Shown in pieces: positions 25,650 through 34,468 of a DNA stretch of 64,000 nucleotides (position 1 is the stretch's first letter; each line of letters begins with the position of its first letter). The position numbers and the translations under genes were made by a program. The notes under the pieces are model-generated. The model saw only the letters and a list, made by a program, of their open reading frames with translations. It was not told where the DNA came from and ran no database searches. Origin of the DNA: Actinobacteria bacterium IMCC26256 (GTDB taxonomy: Bacteria; Actinomycetota; Acidimicrobiia; IMCC26256); the NCBI GenBank assembly GCA_001023575.1, contig CP011489.1, positions 992,001-1,056,000 of the forward strand, written 5' to 3'.

Positions 25650-25655
25650 TAACCT
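25650..25655 (+). promoter_or_regulatory. Candidate -10 element for leaderless thrS transcript
   Basis: TAACCT preceded by TCTGGCCGG and followed by C, 8 bases before ATG 25664. The 13-base block TCTGGCCGGTAAC is repeated exactly before pdxS (34542-34554). No Shine-Dalgarno site precedes the ATG. Confidence 0.55.
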
Positions 25656-25663
25656 CTAGACCA

Positions 25664-27676
25664 ATGAGCACTCAAGTAACGATCACCCTCCCAGACGGTT
25701 CAACCCGCGAGTTTGAGTCAGCCACCTCTGGCGCCCAAGTAGCCGCGGCTATTGGTTCCCGCTTGGCAAAGGCTGCAGTCGCCGCGAAGGTCGACGGTGA
25801 GGTTCTCGACCTCAGTGCGTTGATCTCTGCAGATGCAAGCGTGGCGATTATTACTGGCGACTCCGACGAGGGGCGCGAAGTGCTTCGTCACAGCACCTCG
25901 CATGTTCTCGCTCAAGCAGTCTTCGACCTATTTCCCGGAGCCAAGTACGCAATCGGCCCTGCAATAGCAGATGGTTTTTACTACGACTTTGAGTTACCAG
26001 ATTCTCAGCACTTCACCGAGGATGATCTTGTGAAGATCGAGAAGCGCATGCGCGAGATCGTAAAAGCAGATCAACCATTTGTGCGCGAAGAGTATGCGTT
26101 TGCTGATGGTTTAGAACTCTTCAAAGATCAACCCTACAAACGCGAGATCATCGAGAACGTCTCAGCAGGGTCCTCCGGCGTGGCCAGTTCTGGTGATGAC
26201 GCGAAGTTAGATGCCGGAGAGGTGGCGGAGGGCGGAGTCGTTGGTATCTACCGCAACATCGCTGCAGATGGATCAACTGCGTACTTAGACCTGTGTCGCG
26301 GTCCACACGTCCCCTCTACCTCGCGCCTGGGGTCTTTTAAGCTGATGAAGGTTGCCGGTGCTTACTGGCGAGGTAGCGAGAAGCGACCGATGCTTCAGCG
26401 CATCTATGGAACTGCTTGGGAGTCGAAGTCTGCACTTGAGGAGCACCTGACGCGTTTGGCCGAGGCCGAGCGCCGTGACCATCGAAAACTCGGGGCGGAG
26501 CTCGACCTCTTCTCGTTCCCAGAGGAGCTCGGCTCAGGGCTCGCTGTTTGGCACCCGCGCGGTGCTGCGATTCGTCGTGTGATGGAGGATTTTTCCCGAG
26601 TTGAGCACGACGCTGCCGGGTACGAACTCGTATTCACGCCGCACATTGCTAAGTCTGTGCTCTGGGAGACGAGCGGTCACCTCGATTTCTATGCGGATGG
26701 CATGTATCCGCCGATGGAGCTTGAAGGCGCTACCTATTACCCCAAGCCGATGAACTGTCCGTTCCATGTGCTCATCTTCAAGACCCATACGCACTCCTAT
26801 CGTGATCTCCCACTTCGTTTCTTCGAGCTTGGAACTGTTTATCGATTTGAGAAGTCAGGTGTGCTCCATGGCCTACTGCGAACGCGGGGCTTTACTCAGG
26901 ACGACAGTCATATTTTCTGCACGCGCGAGCAGATAGTTCCAGAGCTGAGTTCGCTTCTTGAGTTCGTGACACGTTTCTTACGTGCCTTCGGATTCAACGA
27001 CTTCGAGGCAGATATCTCAACTCGGCCAGAGGGTAAGTCCGTCGGTAGTGATGAAGACTGGGATCTCGCAACCGCAGCACTATTTGAGGCTGTAGAGGCG
27101 TCAGGCGTTCCGTATCAAGTAGCGGAGGGCGATGGAGCTTTCTACGGACCAAAGATCGACATCCATATCAGGGACGCAATCGGACGTCGCTGGCAGCTCT
27201 CTACTCTTCAGGTTGACTTCCAACTACCGCAGCGTTTTGATGTCGAGTACGTAGGGGCAGATAACGAGCGCCACCGACCAATCATGATTCACCGTGCACT
27301 ATTTGGATCTATTGAACGCTTCTTCGGAATTCTCGTTGAGCACTATGCCGGAGCCTTCCCCACATGGCTAGCGCCAATACAGGTAACGGTTCTTCCAGTA
27401 GCCGATAGGCACGACGACTATGCATTCGAGGTTGCAAACAAACTTCGCGCTAGCGGGATGCGAGTCGAGGTGCGCGAGGCGTCCTCTGATTCGTTAGGTG
27501 CACGCGTGCGCAGAGCGAAAATGCTCAAGGTGCCTTTTGTGCTCGTTGTTGGGGACGACGATGCAGCGGAGGGGAGTGTTGGCGTGAACGCCCGAGGCTC
27601 GGATACCCCGGAGCGCGGTGTCAGCATTGATGCGTTTGTAACTCGCGTTCAGGCTGACGTGGAAGCAAGGATCTGA
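25664..27676 (+). CDS. thrS: Threonyl-tRNA synthetase
   Basis: Cytoplasmic class II synthetase, 670 residues from ATG 25664 (MSTQVTITLPDGS). Upstream in-frame codons to 25562 overlap the previous gene and look non-coding. Domains: TGS (~1-60), editing SAD domain with RHSTSHVLAQAV (~70-230), catalytic core with Zn ligands in NCPFHV and later His residues, motif 2 RTRGFTQDDSHIFC and motif 3 HRALFGSIERF, then the anticodon domain. Near residues ~165-190 there is a Gly/Ser/Asp-rich insertion (SAGSSGVASSGDDAK) before YRNIAADG. First gene of a likely operon with the HIT and PIM-locus genes. Confidence 0.96.
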   Translation: MSTQVTITLPDGSTREFESATSGAQVAAAIGSRLAKAAVAAKVDGEVLDLSALISADASVAIITGDSDEGREVLRHSTSHVLAQAVFDLFPGAKYAIGPAIADGFYYDFELPDSQHFTEDDLVKIEKRMREIVKADQPFVREEYAFADGLELFKDQPYKREIIENVSAGSSGVASSGDDAKLDAGEVAEGGVVGIYRNIAADGSTAYLDLCRGPHVPSTSRLGSFKLMKVAGAYWRGSEKRPMLQRIYGTAWESKSALEEHLTRLAEAERRDHRKLGAELDLFSFPEELGSGLAVWHPRGAAIRRVMEDFSRVEHDAAGYELVFTPHIAKSVLWETSGHLDFYADGMYPPMELEGATYYPKPMNCPFHVLIFKTHTHSYRDLPLRFFELGTVYRFEKSGVLHGLLRTRGFTQDDSHIFCTREQIVPELSSLLEFVTRFLRAFGFNDFEADISTRPEGKSVGSDEDWDLATAALFEAVEASGVPYQVAEGDGAFYGPKIDIHIRDAIGRRWQLSTLQVDFQLPQRFDVEYVGADNERHRPIMIHRALFGSIERFFGILVEHYAGAFPTWLAPIQVTVLPVADRHDDYAFEVANKLRASGMRVEVREASSDSLGARVRRAKMLKVPFVLVVGDDDAAEGSVGVNARGSDTPERGVSIDAFVTRVQADVEARI

Positions 27677-27680
27677 GGGG

Positions 27681-28193
27681 TTGTACGTCGAGAGCCTCTG
27701 GGCGGGGTGGCGCAGCGATTACATAGCTGGGCGAAGCGATAAAGCCGCAGAGAATGGCTGCCTCTTCTGCTCGCTCGCTCTCCTAGACGACAAGGAGGCT
27801 TTAATTCTTGATCGAACAGAGCTCACCTTCACGATCATGAACGCCTTTCCGTATAGCTCGGGGCACGTCATGGTGCTCCCTAAGCGCCACGAGTCAGAAC
27901 TAACAGAGCTCACGACCGACGAAGCCTCCGAGATCATGGTTGCGGCGCAGCGAGCAGCCCGTGTCCTTGAGGCCACGTATTTTCCAGAGGGCCTAAACAT
28001 AGGGATCAATGTTGGTAGCGCCGGGGGAGCCGGGCTACCCGAGCACCTCCACACTCACGTAGTCCCCCGATGGAGAAGCGACACCAACTTCATGGCCTCG
28101 GTCGCGCAGGTGAGGGTGCTACCCGAGACTCTCAATGAATCCTGGAGCAGGCTTAGAGATGGCTATGCGGCATTGACCGCTAGCGGCGCATAG
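27681..28193 (+). CDS. HIT-family nucleotide hydrolase/phosphorylase
   Basis: 170 residues, TTG start immediately after GAGGGG and 5 bases after thrS. The histidine triad is HLHTHVVPRW (His ~122, 124 and 126). CLFC (~27-30) with His70 looks like the zinc-binding site of HIT proteins, and SLWAGWRSDYI is the conserved N-terminal box. The mycobacterial orthologue in the same place between thrS and pgsA is a diadenosine tetraphosphate phosphorylase, so Ap4A degradation is the best guess. The link with a tRNA synthetase is fitting because synthetases make Ap4A. Confidence 0.9.
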   Translation: MYVESLWAGWRSDYIAGRSDKAAENGCLFCSLALLDDKEALILDRTELTFTIMNAFPYSSGHVMVLPKRHESELTELTTDEASEIMVAAQRAARVLEATYFPEGLNIGINVGSAGGAGLPEHLHTHVVPRWRSDTNFMASVAQVRVLPETLNESWSRLRDGYAALTASGA

Positions 28194-28194
28194 C

Positions 28195-28740
28195 GTGAGC
28201 ACCATGCCCGAGACGCCTGAGGTCAGCGAGACGATTCAAGTCGGAGACCAACTACCTGTAACGAAGCCTTCTGAGGAGTTTGTCGACTCGCTCCCTGAAG
28301 ACCTAGATATATCGGCTTTCGTTGGGCCAACTGTCTTCCCCGATGTTGGGCGCAGGCGAGTCTCAGGGAGCATCTATTTAATTCTGGCTGCAACCTGCGC
28401 GGCTGGTGCAGCACAGTCTCCTAATCGTGGGCTCTTAGCTGCAGCAGTTCTGCTTGGGCTATTAGGGATTTATCACTTCATCTCTGGGTGGCATCAGAGA
28501 ATCTCAGAGACCGATGCGCTAGTTGTCGCTACACGTACAGTCGGTTTCCCAGTTGGGCATGCATCTGCCGCTCTCTCCTGGCGCGGGCTTCGCTCTCGCC
28601 CAGCATGGAGAATCCTCCTCTACTCTGCGGATGAGCCGCCCTCAATGCGCGGCTTGGTTGAGTTGGACGCAATGGATGGTCACATTCTCGGTGAATATAC
28701 GGAGAAGAACCCCGAAGATTGGTCAAAGTTCGGCCTGTAG
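28195..28740 (+). CDS. Hypothetical two-helix membrane protein in the PIM locus
   Basis: 181 residues; GTG 28195 lies one base after the HIT stop (an ATG three codons later is an alternative). An acidic N-terminal ~55 residues precedes two close hydrophobic segments (~58-74 and ~81-97, SIYLILAATCAAGAAQ and LLAAAVLLGLLGIYHFI). A conserved-looking cytoplasmic part follows, with SRPAWRILLYSADEPPSMRG and DWSKFGL. I cannot name the family. The tight spacing suggests co-expression with thrS-HIT, while a 144-base gap with repeats separates it from pgsA. Confidence 0.7.
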   Translation: MSTMPETPEVSETIQVGDQLPVTKPSEEFVDSLPEDLDISAFVGPTVFPDVGRRRVSGSIYLILAATCAAGAAQSPNRGLLAAAVLLGLLGIYHFISGWHQRISETDALVVATRTVGFPVGHASAALSWRGLRSRPAWRILLYSADEPPSMRGLVELDAMDGHILGEYTEKNPEDWSKFGL

Positions 28741-28754
28741 AACCAATCTGGCCT

Positions 28755-28780
28755 CTATTACTGGCCACTATTACTGGTCA
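28755..28780 (+). repeat. Two tandem 13-bp repeats after the membrane-protein gene
   Basis: CTATTACTGGCCA (28755-28767) is followed directly by CTATTACTGGTCA (28768-28780), one mismatch, 14 bases after the stop codon. The rest of the gap to 28885 contains CCGGTAATGG, a possible promoter piece for pgsA. Confidence 0.85.
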
Positions 28781-28884
28781 GGCGCCTAAGGAGATCACAG
28801 AATGCCGGTGCCTAAATAGGGGTTCGTGGTAACTTGAGGATCTCATTTTCAACCGGTAATGGGGGCTAGTGAAAGCCTCTCCCG

Positions 28885-29670
28885 GTGCCACCCTACGAAG
28901 GAGTCGAGTTGCTCGACGGCCGCCTCCGTGCCTCCGTTAGTCAAGGTCTCGCCCCACTAGGTAGGGGTCTGAGGTCTCTTGGTATCTCGCCGAATGTACT
29001 TACAGCGTCTGGCCTTTTCGTCAGCGCTATTACTGCGTGCCTGATCGCTAATGGTGATTTGCGCTGGGGAGTGCTCGGTATCGCACTCAGCGGACTCGTT
29101 GATCTATTAGATGGTTCAGTTGCGCGCACTGGAGGGACAGCGAGTCCTCGCGGATCTTTCTTTGATTCGGTCGCAGATCGAGTCTCAGATGGTTTAGTGC
29201 TTGGTGGAGTTGCCTGGTATCTCGCGGGGGAGAGCGCACATGCTCCGATGCTGGCATTCGCCGCTATGGCGTTATCAATGCTTATCTCCTACGAGCGCGC
29301 TAAAGCAGAGGCACTTGGATTCAATGCGCAGGGTGGGCTCATGGAGCGCGCTGAGCGGATGATTCTCCTCGGGTTTGCACTCTTCTTCAACATGCTGGTC
29401 CCTGCTCTATGGATCATGATTGTGCTCACTGCAGTTACCGCAGTTCAGCGTTTCATCAAGGTGTGGGCGCAGGCATCAGGGGCTAAGGCCGAGCTGCAGA
29501 GTGTGCGGCATCGACGACTTGCGAGGCGAGTAGGTACACGGAGCGCTAGCGGGTCATCAGGATCGTCAGGCGAGGATGGGCCAGGTATCTCTGCTTGGTG
29601 GGGATCGAGACGCCCAGCAGCGGGTTCCATGACGCGTCGCCGAAGCCTTGCCCGTCGCAGTCGACCCTGA
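28885..29670 (+). CDS. pgsA: CDP-alcohol phosphatidyltransferase, probable phosphatidylinositol-phosphate synthase
   Basis: 261 residues. Membrane enzyme joining CDP-diacylglycerol to an alcohol head group. The diagnostic motif DxxDGxxARx8GxxxDxxxD is complete: Asp73, Asp76, Gly77, Ala80, Arg81, Gly90, Asp94, Asp98. About six hydrophobic segments follow. Its place before an acyltransferase and a PimA-like mannosyltransferase argues for inositol-phosphate as acceptor, as in mycobacterial PgsA1. The start is GTG 28885 or TTG 28909; the latter has AAGGAG just upstream. The last ~60 residues are Gly/Ser/Arg-rich and probably disordered. It overlaps the acyltransferase by 23 bases if TTG 29648 is used. 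Confidence 0.9.
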   Translation: MPPYEGVELLDGRLRASVSQGLAPLGRGLRSLGISPNVLTASGLFVSAITACLIANGDLRWGVLGIALSGLVDLLDGSVARTGGTASPRGSFFDSVADRVSDGLVLGGVAWYLAGESAHAPMLAFAAMALSMLISYERAKAEALGFNAQGGLMERAERMILLGFALFFNMLVPALWIMIVLTAVTAVQRFIKVWAQASGAKAELQSVRHRRLARRVGTRSASGSSGSSGEDGPGISAWWGSRRPAAGSMTRRRSLARRSRP

Positions 29671-30664
29671 CGTGGTCGTAGATAATCTCGCCAGCAAGAC
29701 CTCCTCGCTGAAGGCACGCTCGCCGTATTACGCCTATCGAGTCGGATCGGCTATCGCCAACGCTCTCCCTGAGTCCATCGCTGCGCGTCTTTTTAATTTT
29801 GTAGCGAGAGTAGCGGCGGTGTTCATGCCAGCGAAGCGCCGCCTAGTCGCACGAAACCTTCAACGTGTGCGCGGCATTAATCCGAATGAAGCAACTCAGG
29901 ATTCAGGCGTTCTCAACAGAGAGGTTGCGAGTGTATTTACCTCTTACGCTCGCTACTGGCTCGAGTTATTTCGCCTCCCGGGCGAGACTCCAGCGGAGAT
30001 CATTGCGAAGTTTCAAATTGAGGGAGGAGAGCATCTTGAGGCTGCACTCGCACGCGGTAAGGGGCTCATCGCAACCGTTCCACATGTTGGGGGATTCGAC
30101 TACTCAGGTGCGTGGTTTGCGGCAAGCGGACATCGGCCAGCCGCTGTGGTTGAGGCGTTAGAGCCTCCCGAACTCCTATCTTGGTTTACCGACCTTCGGA
30201 GTTCCGTAGGTGTGGAGGTAATCCCGTTAGGTAGAGACTCCGCTCCTCGAGTTAGTGCTGCACTTAGTGAGAATCGGCTCGTATGCCTAATGACCGATAG
30301 GGATATCTCAGGCGATGGAGTGCCGGTGGAGTTCTTCGGAGAGCAGACCACAATGCCGGGTGGACCAGCGTTATTAGCGCTGCGAACAGGTGCGGCGCTT
30401 CTGCCAATTGTTGTCTACTTCGCTCCGAACGGAATGCACCATGGCGTGATTCAAGCACCGATTCTGGCAGAGAGAGAGGGGCGACTGCGCGAGGACGTTG
30501 TGCGCGTTACTCAAGAAATAGCGTACCGCTTTGAGGAGATGATTCGAGTTGCTCCGGAGCAGTGGCACCTTCTGCAGCCCAACTGGCCCAGCGATCGAGG
30601 CGAGCTTGCCCAGAGTAACGGCGAGAGTAACGGCGAGAGCAGCGGCGGGAGTAAGGGCGCGTGA
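29648..30664 (+). CDS. LpxL/HtrB-type acyltransferase, probable PIM acyltransferase (PatA-like)
   Basis: 338 residues from TTG 29648; GTG 29672, just after the pgsA stop, is an alternative. The lysophospholipid acyltransferase signature appears as ATVPHVGGFDYSG (HxxxxD variant, His-x5-Asp here), with later blocks LVCLMTDRDISGDGVPVEFFG and GPALLALRTGAALLPIVVY. In mycobacteria the protein in this position acylates the mannose of phosphatidylinositol mannoside at the cytoplasmic membrane face; the same role is inferred. The C-terminus is a Ser/Asn/Gly-rich tail from a short DNA repeat (AGTAACGGCGAG). It overlaps pimA by GTGA. Confidence 0.85.
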   Translation: MPVAVDPDVVVDNLASKTSSLKARSPYYAYRVGSAIANALPESIAARLFNFVARVAAVFMPAKRRLVARNLQRVRGINPNEATQDSGVLNREVASVFTSYARYWLELFRLPGETPAEIIAKFQIEGGEHLEAALARGKGLIATVPHVGGFDYSGAWFAASGHRPAAVVEALEPPELLSWFTDLRSSVGVEVIPLGRDSAPRVSAALSENRLVCLMTDRDISGDGVPVEFFGEQTTMPGGPALLALRTGAALLPIVVYFAPNGMHHGVIQAPILAEREGRLREDVVRVTQEIAYRFEEMIRVAPEQWHLLQPNWPSDRGELAQSNGESNGESSGGSKGA

Positions 30665-31737
30665 GGATCGCAATCCTTTGTCCTTATTCGCTCTCGGTCC
30701 CTGGCGGTGTTCAAGGTCAGGTACTTGGCCTAGCTCGAGCGCTGCGCGAGATCGGTGTAGATACCCGAGTAATTGGACCTACTGACGGCCCGCCACCTGA
30801 GCCTGGGGTAATAAGTGTTGGTCCGACAGTGCGGGTGGAGGCAAATGGGTCGGTAGCGCCTATGAACGTAGGGGCTGTAGCTTCTGAACGAACCCTTGAA
30901 GCAATTCGTACGTTTGATCCAGATGCGCTTCACCTGCACGAGCCATTTGTGCCGGGACCAACTGCTGCCGCTCTCGTCGGAAGCACATTGCCGAAGGTCG
31001 GTACGTTTCATGCTGCCTCGGAGGGGGATCATGCGATGTATCGCCGCTTCCGTAAGGTTGCGCTTCGAGCCTCGCGTGAGCTCACCATTCGTACTGCCGT
31101 CTCCGTAGATGCAAAAGCGCTTGCTGAGCAGTTTCTTGGCGGAACATTTGTTGTGCTCCCAAATGGAGTCGACATTGCGAAATTCTCTGATGCACCACCG
31201 GCCTCAAGCGATCGCCCAGCAGTAATTTTTATTGGTAGGCATGAACCTAGAAAAGGTTTGGGGTGCCTACTCGACGCGTGGAGTGAAATCGAACGGGATG
31301 GCGTCCTATGGGTAGTAGGCGATGGGCCCCAGACCGCTGAGTTGAAGGCGCGCAATGTCGCAAACGTCGAGTGGCTGGGTCGAATCACAGACGAAGAGTT
31401 GGCGAGTCGACTCAAAGGCGCAACGATATTCTGCGCTCCATCAACGGGGCAGGAGTCTTTTGGTGTCGTGTTGCTCGAGGCCATGGCGGCTGGTACCGCA
31501 GTCGTGGCCTCCGATATATCGGGTTATGGAAATGTTGCGACCAATCGAGAGAACGCATTGCTGACTCCTCCTGGCGATGCTGTCAGCCTTAGGGGAGCCC
31601 TTCGTGAGATTCTTGATTCAGAGGCACTCAGAGAGCACCTCCTGAGGCAGGGGGTAGCACGTGCCTCGGAGTTCTCCTTATCCCGCCTAGCCGAGCGCTT
31701 CGTCTCTGTCTATGAGAGCGCAATCTCCCTGGGTTGA
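30661..31737 (+). CDS. pimA: GT4 glycosyltransferase, phosphatidylinositol mannosyltransferase PimA
   Basis: 358 residues, GTG overlapping the previous stop. Peripheral membrane enzyme transferring mannose from GDP-mannose to phosphatidylinositol, first committed PIM step. The N-terminus RIAILCPYSLSVPGGVQGQV is the PimA hallmark. HLHEPFVPGP, VLPNGVD, FIGRHEPRKGL and the nucleotide-sugar motif ESFGVVLLEAM (E-x7-E) follow. Together with pgsA and the acyltransferase it makes a compact PIM module. Other GT4 enzymes are possible, but the gene order makes PimA the best call. Confidence 0.9.
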   Translation: MRIAILCPYSLSVPGGVQGQVLGLARALREIGVDTRVIGPTDGPPPEPGVISVGPTVRVEANGSVAPMNVGAVASERTLEAIRTFDPDALHLHEPFVPGPTAAALVGSTLPKVGTFHAASEGDHAMYRRFRKVALRASRELTIRTAVSVDAKALAEQFLGGTFVVLPNGVDIAKFSDAPPASSDRPAVIFIGRHEPRKGLGCLLDAWSEIERDGVLWVVGDGPQTAELKARNVANVEWLGRITDEELASRLKGATIFCAPSTGQESFGVVLLEAMAAGTAVVASDISGYGNVATNRENALLTPPGDAVSLRGALREILDSEALREHLLRQGVARASEFSLSRLAERFVSVYESAISLG

Positions 31738-31757
31738 GTATTGATTCTCTAGCGGTA

Positions 31758-31797
31758 ATGCGGCGGCAGCATTTGATAATGGCCCTCTCCGCCGCAT
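31758..31797 (+). terminator. Inverted repeat after pimA, terminator or regulatory stem
   Basis: ATGCGGCGG (31758-31766) pairs perfectly with CCGCCGCAT (31789-31797) across a 22-base loop, starting 20 bases after the pimA stop. No T-run follows, so it is not a classical intrinsic terminator. Confidence 0.5.
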
Positions 31798-31848
31798 GCT
31801 TGGAGTCCCCTAGCCGTAGACTCACACGGTTGAAGTAAATACCCAGCC

Positions 31849-31896
31849 ACCAGAAGCACTAAAAACCAGAAGCACTTAAAACCAGAAGCACTTAAA
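31849..31896 (+). repeat. Three tandem 16-bp repeats in the lemA leader
   Basis: Units ACCAGAAGCACTAAAA (31849-31864), ACCAGAAGCACTTAAA (31865-31880) and the same again (31881-31896), followed by a partial ACCAAAA that merges into the AAAGG ribosome site of lemA. So they lie within the likely 5' leader, ending 14 bases before the ATG. Confidence 0.93.
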
Positions 31897-31910
31897 ACCA
31901 AAAGGTGATT

Positions 31911-32471
31911 ATGTCTCTCCCCATAATTTTGATCGTGCTAGCGGTACTCATTGTCTTATTCGTTATCTTCACGTATAACGGTTTGGTCAAGACGCGTAAC
32001 CGCATCGATAATGCTCGATCTCAGATTGACGTCCAACTCAAGCGGCGCCACGAGCTCATCCCAAATCTGGTCGAGACAGTTAAGGGATACGCAGCCCATG
32101 AGCGTGGAACTTTCGAGGCAGTCATAGCGGCCCGAACCCATGCGATGGATGCAGGGTCATCGGGTTCACTCCCGGCCCAAGCAGAGGCGGAGAATGCGCT
32201 CTCGGGCACACTTAAAAGTCTCTTCGCCCTCGCGGAGGCGTACCCCGATCTGAAGGCAAATACAAATTTCCTTGCCCTTCAAGAGGAGCTCACCTCAACT
32301 GAGGATCGCATTGCCTACTCGCGGCAATTTTTCAACGATGCTGTACTCGGGTTCAACAATCGAATTCAGACATTCCCTGCATCAATCATTTCGCGTTCAT
32401 TTGGGTTTACTACCCGTGAATACTTCACTGCCGATCCTGAGGATCAGGCACCCGTAACAGTCAAGTTCTGA
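31911..32471 (+). CDS. lemA: LemA family protein
   Basis: 186 residues from ATG 31911 with AAAGG 5 bases upstream. An N-terminal membrane helix (~4-22, LPIILIVLAVLIVLFVIF) is followed by the LemA helical domain with YNGLVKTRNRIDNARSQIDV, KRRHELIPNLVETVKGYA and SRQFFNDAVLGFNNRI. Topology in the family puts most of the protein outside the membrane. The function is not settled, but lemA-htpX pairs are common and suggest a role with the membrane protease downstream. The leader carries a triple 16-base repeat. Confidence 0.93.
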   Translation: MSLPIILIVLAVLIVLFVIFTYNGLVKTRNRIDNARSQIDVQLKRRHELIPNLVETVKGYAAHERGTFEAVIAARTHAMDAGSSGSLPAQAEAENALSGTLKSLFALAEAYPDLKANTNFLALQEELTSTEDRIAYSRQFFNDAVLGFNNRIQTFPASIISRSFGFTTREYFTADPEDQAPVTVKF

Positions 32472-32480
32472 TAGGTGCAG

Positions 32481-33386
32481 ATGTACGACGAAATATCCTC
32501 AAATAAACGAAGAACTTGGTTGATACTCGCCGGCTTCGGGCTGCTTATGGCGCTGCTTCTTGCGGCCTTTAATGTTCTCCTAGGTATCGGGGCGATCGGG
32601 TTTGTCATCGCCATCGCAATAGCGATTGGGATGTCTTGGAGTTCCTATTGGTACTCCGATCGCATCGCACTAGGTGTTTCGCGAGCTAAGCCGGCTGATC
32701 CAACTGAGTATGCGAGGTACCACAATCTTGTCGAGGGTCTCTGTATCGCAGCAGGGATACCAAAGCCTCGACTATTCATAATTGATGACCCGGCTCCGAA
32801 TGCCTTCGCTACTGGGCGTAATCCGGCTCACGCAGCAGTTGCAGTCACCACAGGATTGCTCGCGATTATGAGCAGAGTGGAGCTTGAGGGAGTACTCGCT
32901 CATGAGCTGAGCCATGTCAAGAATTACGACATGCTCGTAGGCACCGTCGCGGTTACAGCAGTCGGCGCAGCAGCACTACTCGGCGATATCGGTCTTAGGT
33001 GGATGGTCTTTGGCGGAAGAAGGCGAAATAACTCTGATAACTCTGCAGGGGGTGTAATCGCTATTGCAGCACTGCTGCTCATTGTTCTTGCGCCGATAGC
33101 CGCTCGTCTGATGCAATTTGCCATGAGTAGGCGTCGAGAGTTCTTGGCCGACGCAAGCGGGGTAGCTCTTACCCGCTACCCGCCTGGTCTCGCCTCCGCT
33201 CTTGAGAAGCTTCGCGATGAAGGATCAGTCGTGCGCACCAGTAACCGAGCAATGGCTCAACTATGGATCGAGTCCCCACTCGATCGAGCACCTGACCCCG
33301 AAGGGAAGAAACGTACGTGGCTAAATCGAGCATTCGATACTCACCCTCCGCTCGAGGAGCGGATAGATATTCTGCGAGCAATGTGA
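32481..33386 (+). CDS. htpX: M48-family membrane zinc metalloprotease HtpX
   Basis: 301 residues from ATG 32481 (GTG two codons upstream possible). Two N-terminal membrane helices (~14-52), the zinc site HELSH (~141-145, in VLAHELSHVKN), two further hydrophobic segments (~154-172 and ~187-208), and the third ligand in RREFLADAS (~217-224). HtpX degrades misfolded membrane proteins with the active site facing the cytoplasm. The gene is 9 bases after lemA and overlaps the DUF3048 gene by GTGA, so the three are likely co-transcribed. Confidence 0.93.
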   Translation: MYDEISSNKRRTWLILAGFGLLMALLLAAFNVLLGIGAIGFVIAIAIAIGMSWSSYWYSDRIALGVSRAKPADPTEYARYHNLVEGLCIAAGIPKPRLFIIDDPAPNAFATGRNPAHAAVAVTTGLLAIMSRVELEGVLAHELSHVKNYDMLVGTVAVTAVGAAALLGDIGLRWMVFGGRRRNNSDNSAGGVIAIAALLLIVLAPIAARLMQFAMSRRREFLADASGVALTRYPPGLASALEKLRDEGSVVRTSNRAMAQLWIESPLDRAPDPEGKKRTWLNRAFDTHPPLEERIDILRAM

Positions 33387-34468
33387 AGCGCAGAACGGTT
33401 GTTACTGCGATCGTAACTGCGGGGGTTGCGATGGCAGGCTCGTTAGCATTTGCTGCATGCGGCGGAGGGGGCAAGGACGAAGCCTCAACCACCTCCACCT
33501 CAAAGCGCACCACAACCACAACTGCACCAGTGCTCGCTCCATTTACTGGACTACCTGATCCATCTGGTGCATCGCAGACTCGCGCTGCACTTAACGTCAA
33601 GGTCTCAAACGCCCCAGAGGCCCGACCTCAGTCTGGGCTCGATCAGGCTGACGTCGTCTGGGAAGAGGTAGTAGAGGGAGGGATCACACGCTTCTTAGCG
33701 ATGTTCCAATCGAACTCGCCAAGTGCAATTGGTCCAGTGCGCTCGGTACGCCTAACCGACCCAGGAATTGTGTGGCCGGTGGGTGGAATTTTTGCTTTCT
33801 CCGGCGGTGCGAAATACGCGCTCGATGGAATAAACAAAGCGCCTGTCGTTCTTGTTGACGAGTCTCGCGCAGGCCCGGCTATGTATCGCGATCGATCGCG
33901 TCAGGCGCCACATAATTTGTACGGAAAAGGCGACGCGCTCTTCGCAAAGGGAGGAACACCCGTCCCGCCTCCTGCTTTGTTCACCTATGCGTCGGCGGTT
34001 CACTCGCGTTCAGGGGCCCTACCAATAACTGCAGCTCGAGTTGGTTTCAATGGATCATTCGCAGTTGATTGGTCATGGGACTCCGCGAGCCGCTCTTGGC
34101 TCCGCAATGCCGGTGGACGACCATTCATGGCCGCTAGTGGCAAGCAGATTCGCGCAACCAACGTTGTTGTGATGTCGGTCTCTTACCGAGGTGGCGTAGG
34201 CAGCATGGGGGCAGAGGGGGTGCTGACCGGCGAGGGCAAAGTATTAGTGCTCACCGATGGCGTCGCCATCGAGGGTAGGTGGCTGCGATCGAGTGTCTCG
34301 CAGGTAACGCGATTTGTGGATCTCAAGGGCGCTGTAATTCCACTTACCGCGGGGAACACATGGGTCGAGATGCCCGATGTCACATACGCGGTTACTACGA
34401 CTGCCGCTGTGGCTCCGGTCACGACCACCACCCTAAAAGTGCCTACAAAATCAACTTCTAAGCCCTGA
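33383..34468 (+). CDS. DUF3048-family exported lipoprotein
   Basis: 361 residues from GTG 33383, overlapping the htpX stop. The signal sequence RRTVVTAIVTAGVAMAGSLA ends at FAAC (Cys ~26), a plausible but imperfect lipobox, then GGGG and a Ser/Thr tract (TTSTSKRTTTTTAP). The folded part (~55-340) carries the DUF3048 signature LNVKVSNAPEARPQSGLDQAD, VVWEEVVEGGITRFLAMFQS and GPVRSVRLTD. Biochemical role unknown; the family includes YerB of Bacillus. The C-terminus is again Thr-rich (VTTTTLKVPTKSTSK). LspA encoded at 12.6 kb would process it. Confidence 0.88.
   Translation: MKRRTVVTAIVTAGVAMAGSLAFAACGGGGKDEASTTSTSKRTTTTTAPVLAPFTGLPDPSGASQTRAALNVKVSNAPEARPQSGLDQADVVWEEVVEGGITRFLAMFQSNSPSAIGPVRSVRLTDPGIVWPVGGIFAFSGGAKYALDGINKAPVVLVDESRAGPAMYRDRSRQAPHNLYGKGDALFAKGGTPVPPPALFTYASAVHSRSGALPITAARVGFNGSFAVDWSWDSASRSWLRNAGGRPFMAASGKQIRATNVVVMSVSYRGGVGSMGAEGVLTGEGKVLVLTDGVAIEGRWLRSSVSQVTRFVDLKGAVIPLTAGNTWVEMPDVTYAVTTTAAVAPVTTTTLKVPTKSTSKP

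Noticed and set aside
31849..31896. Possible CRISPR or integron-type repeats before lemA
   Set aside because: Units are contiguous, short and AT-rich, with no spacers or integrase nearby.
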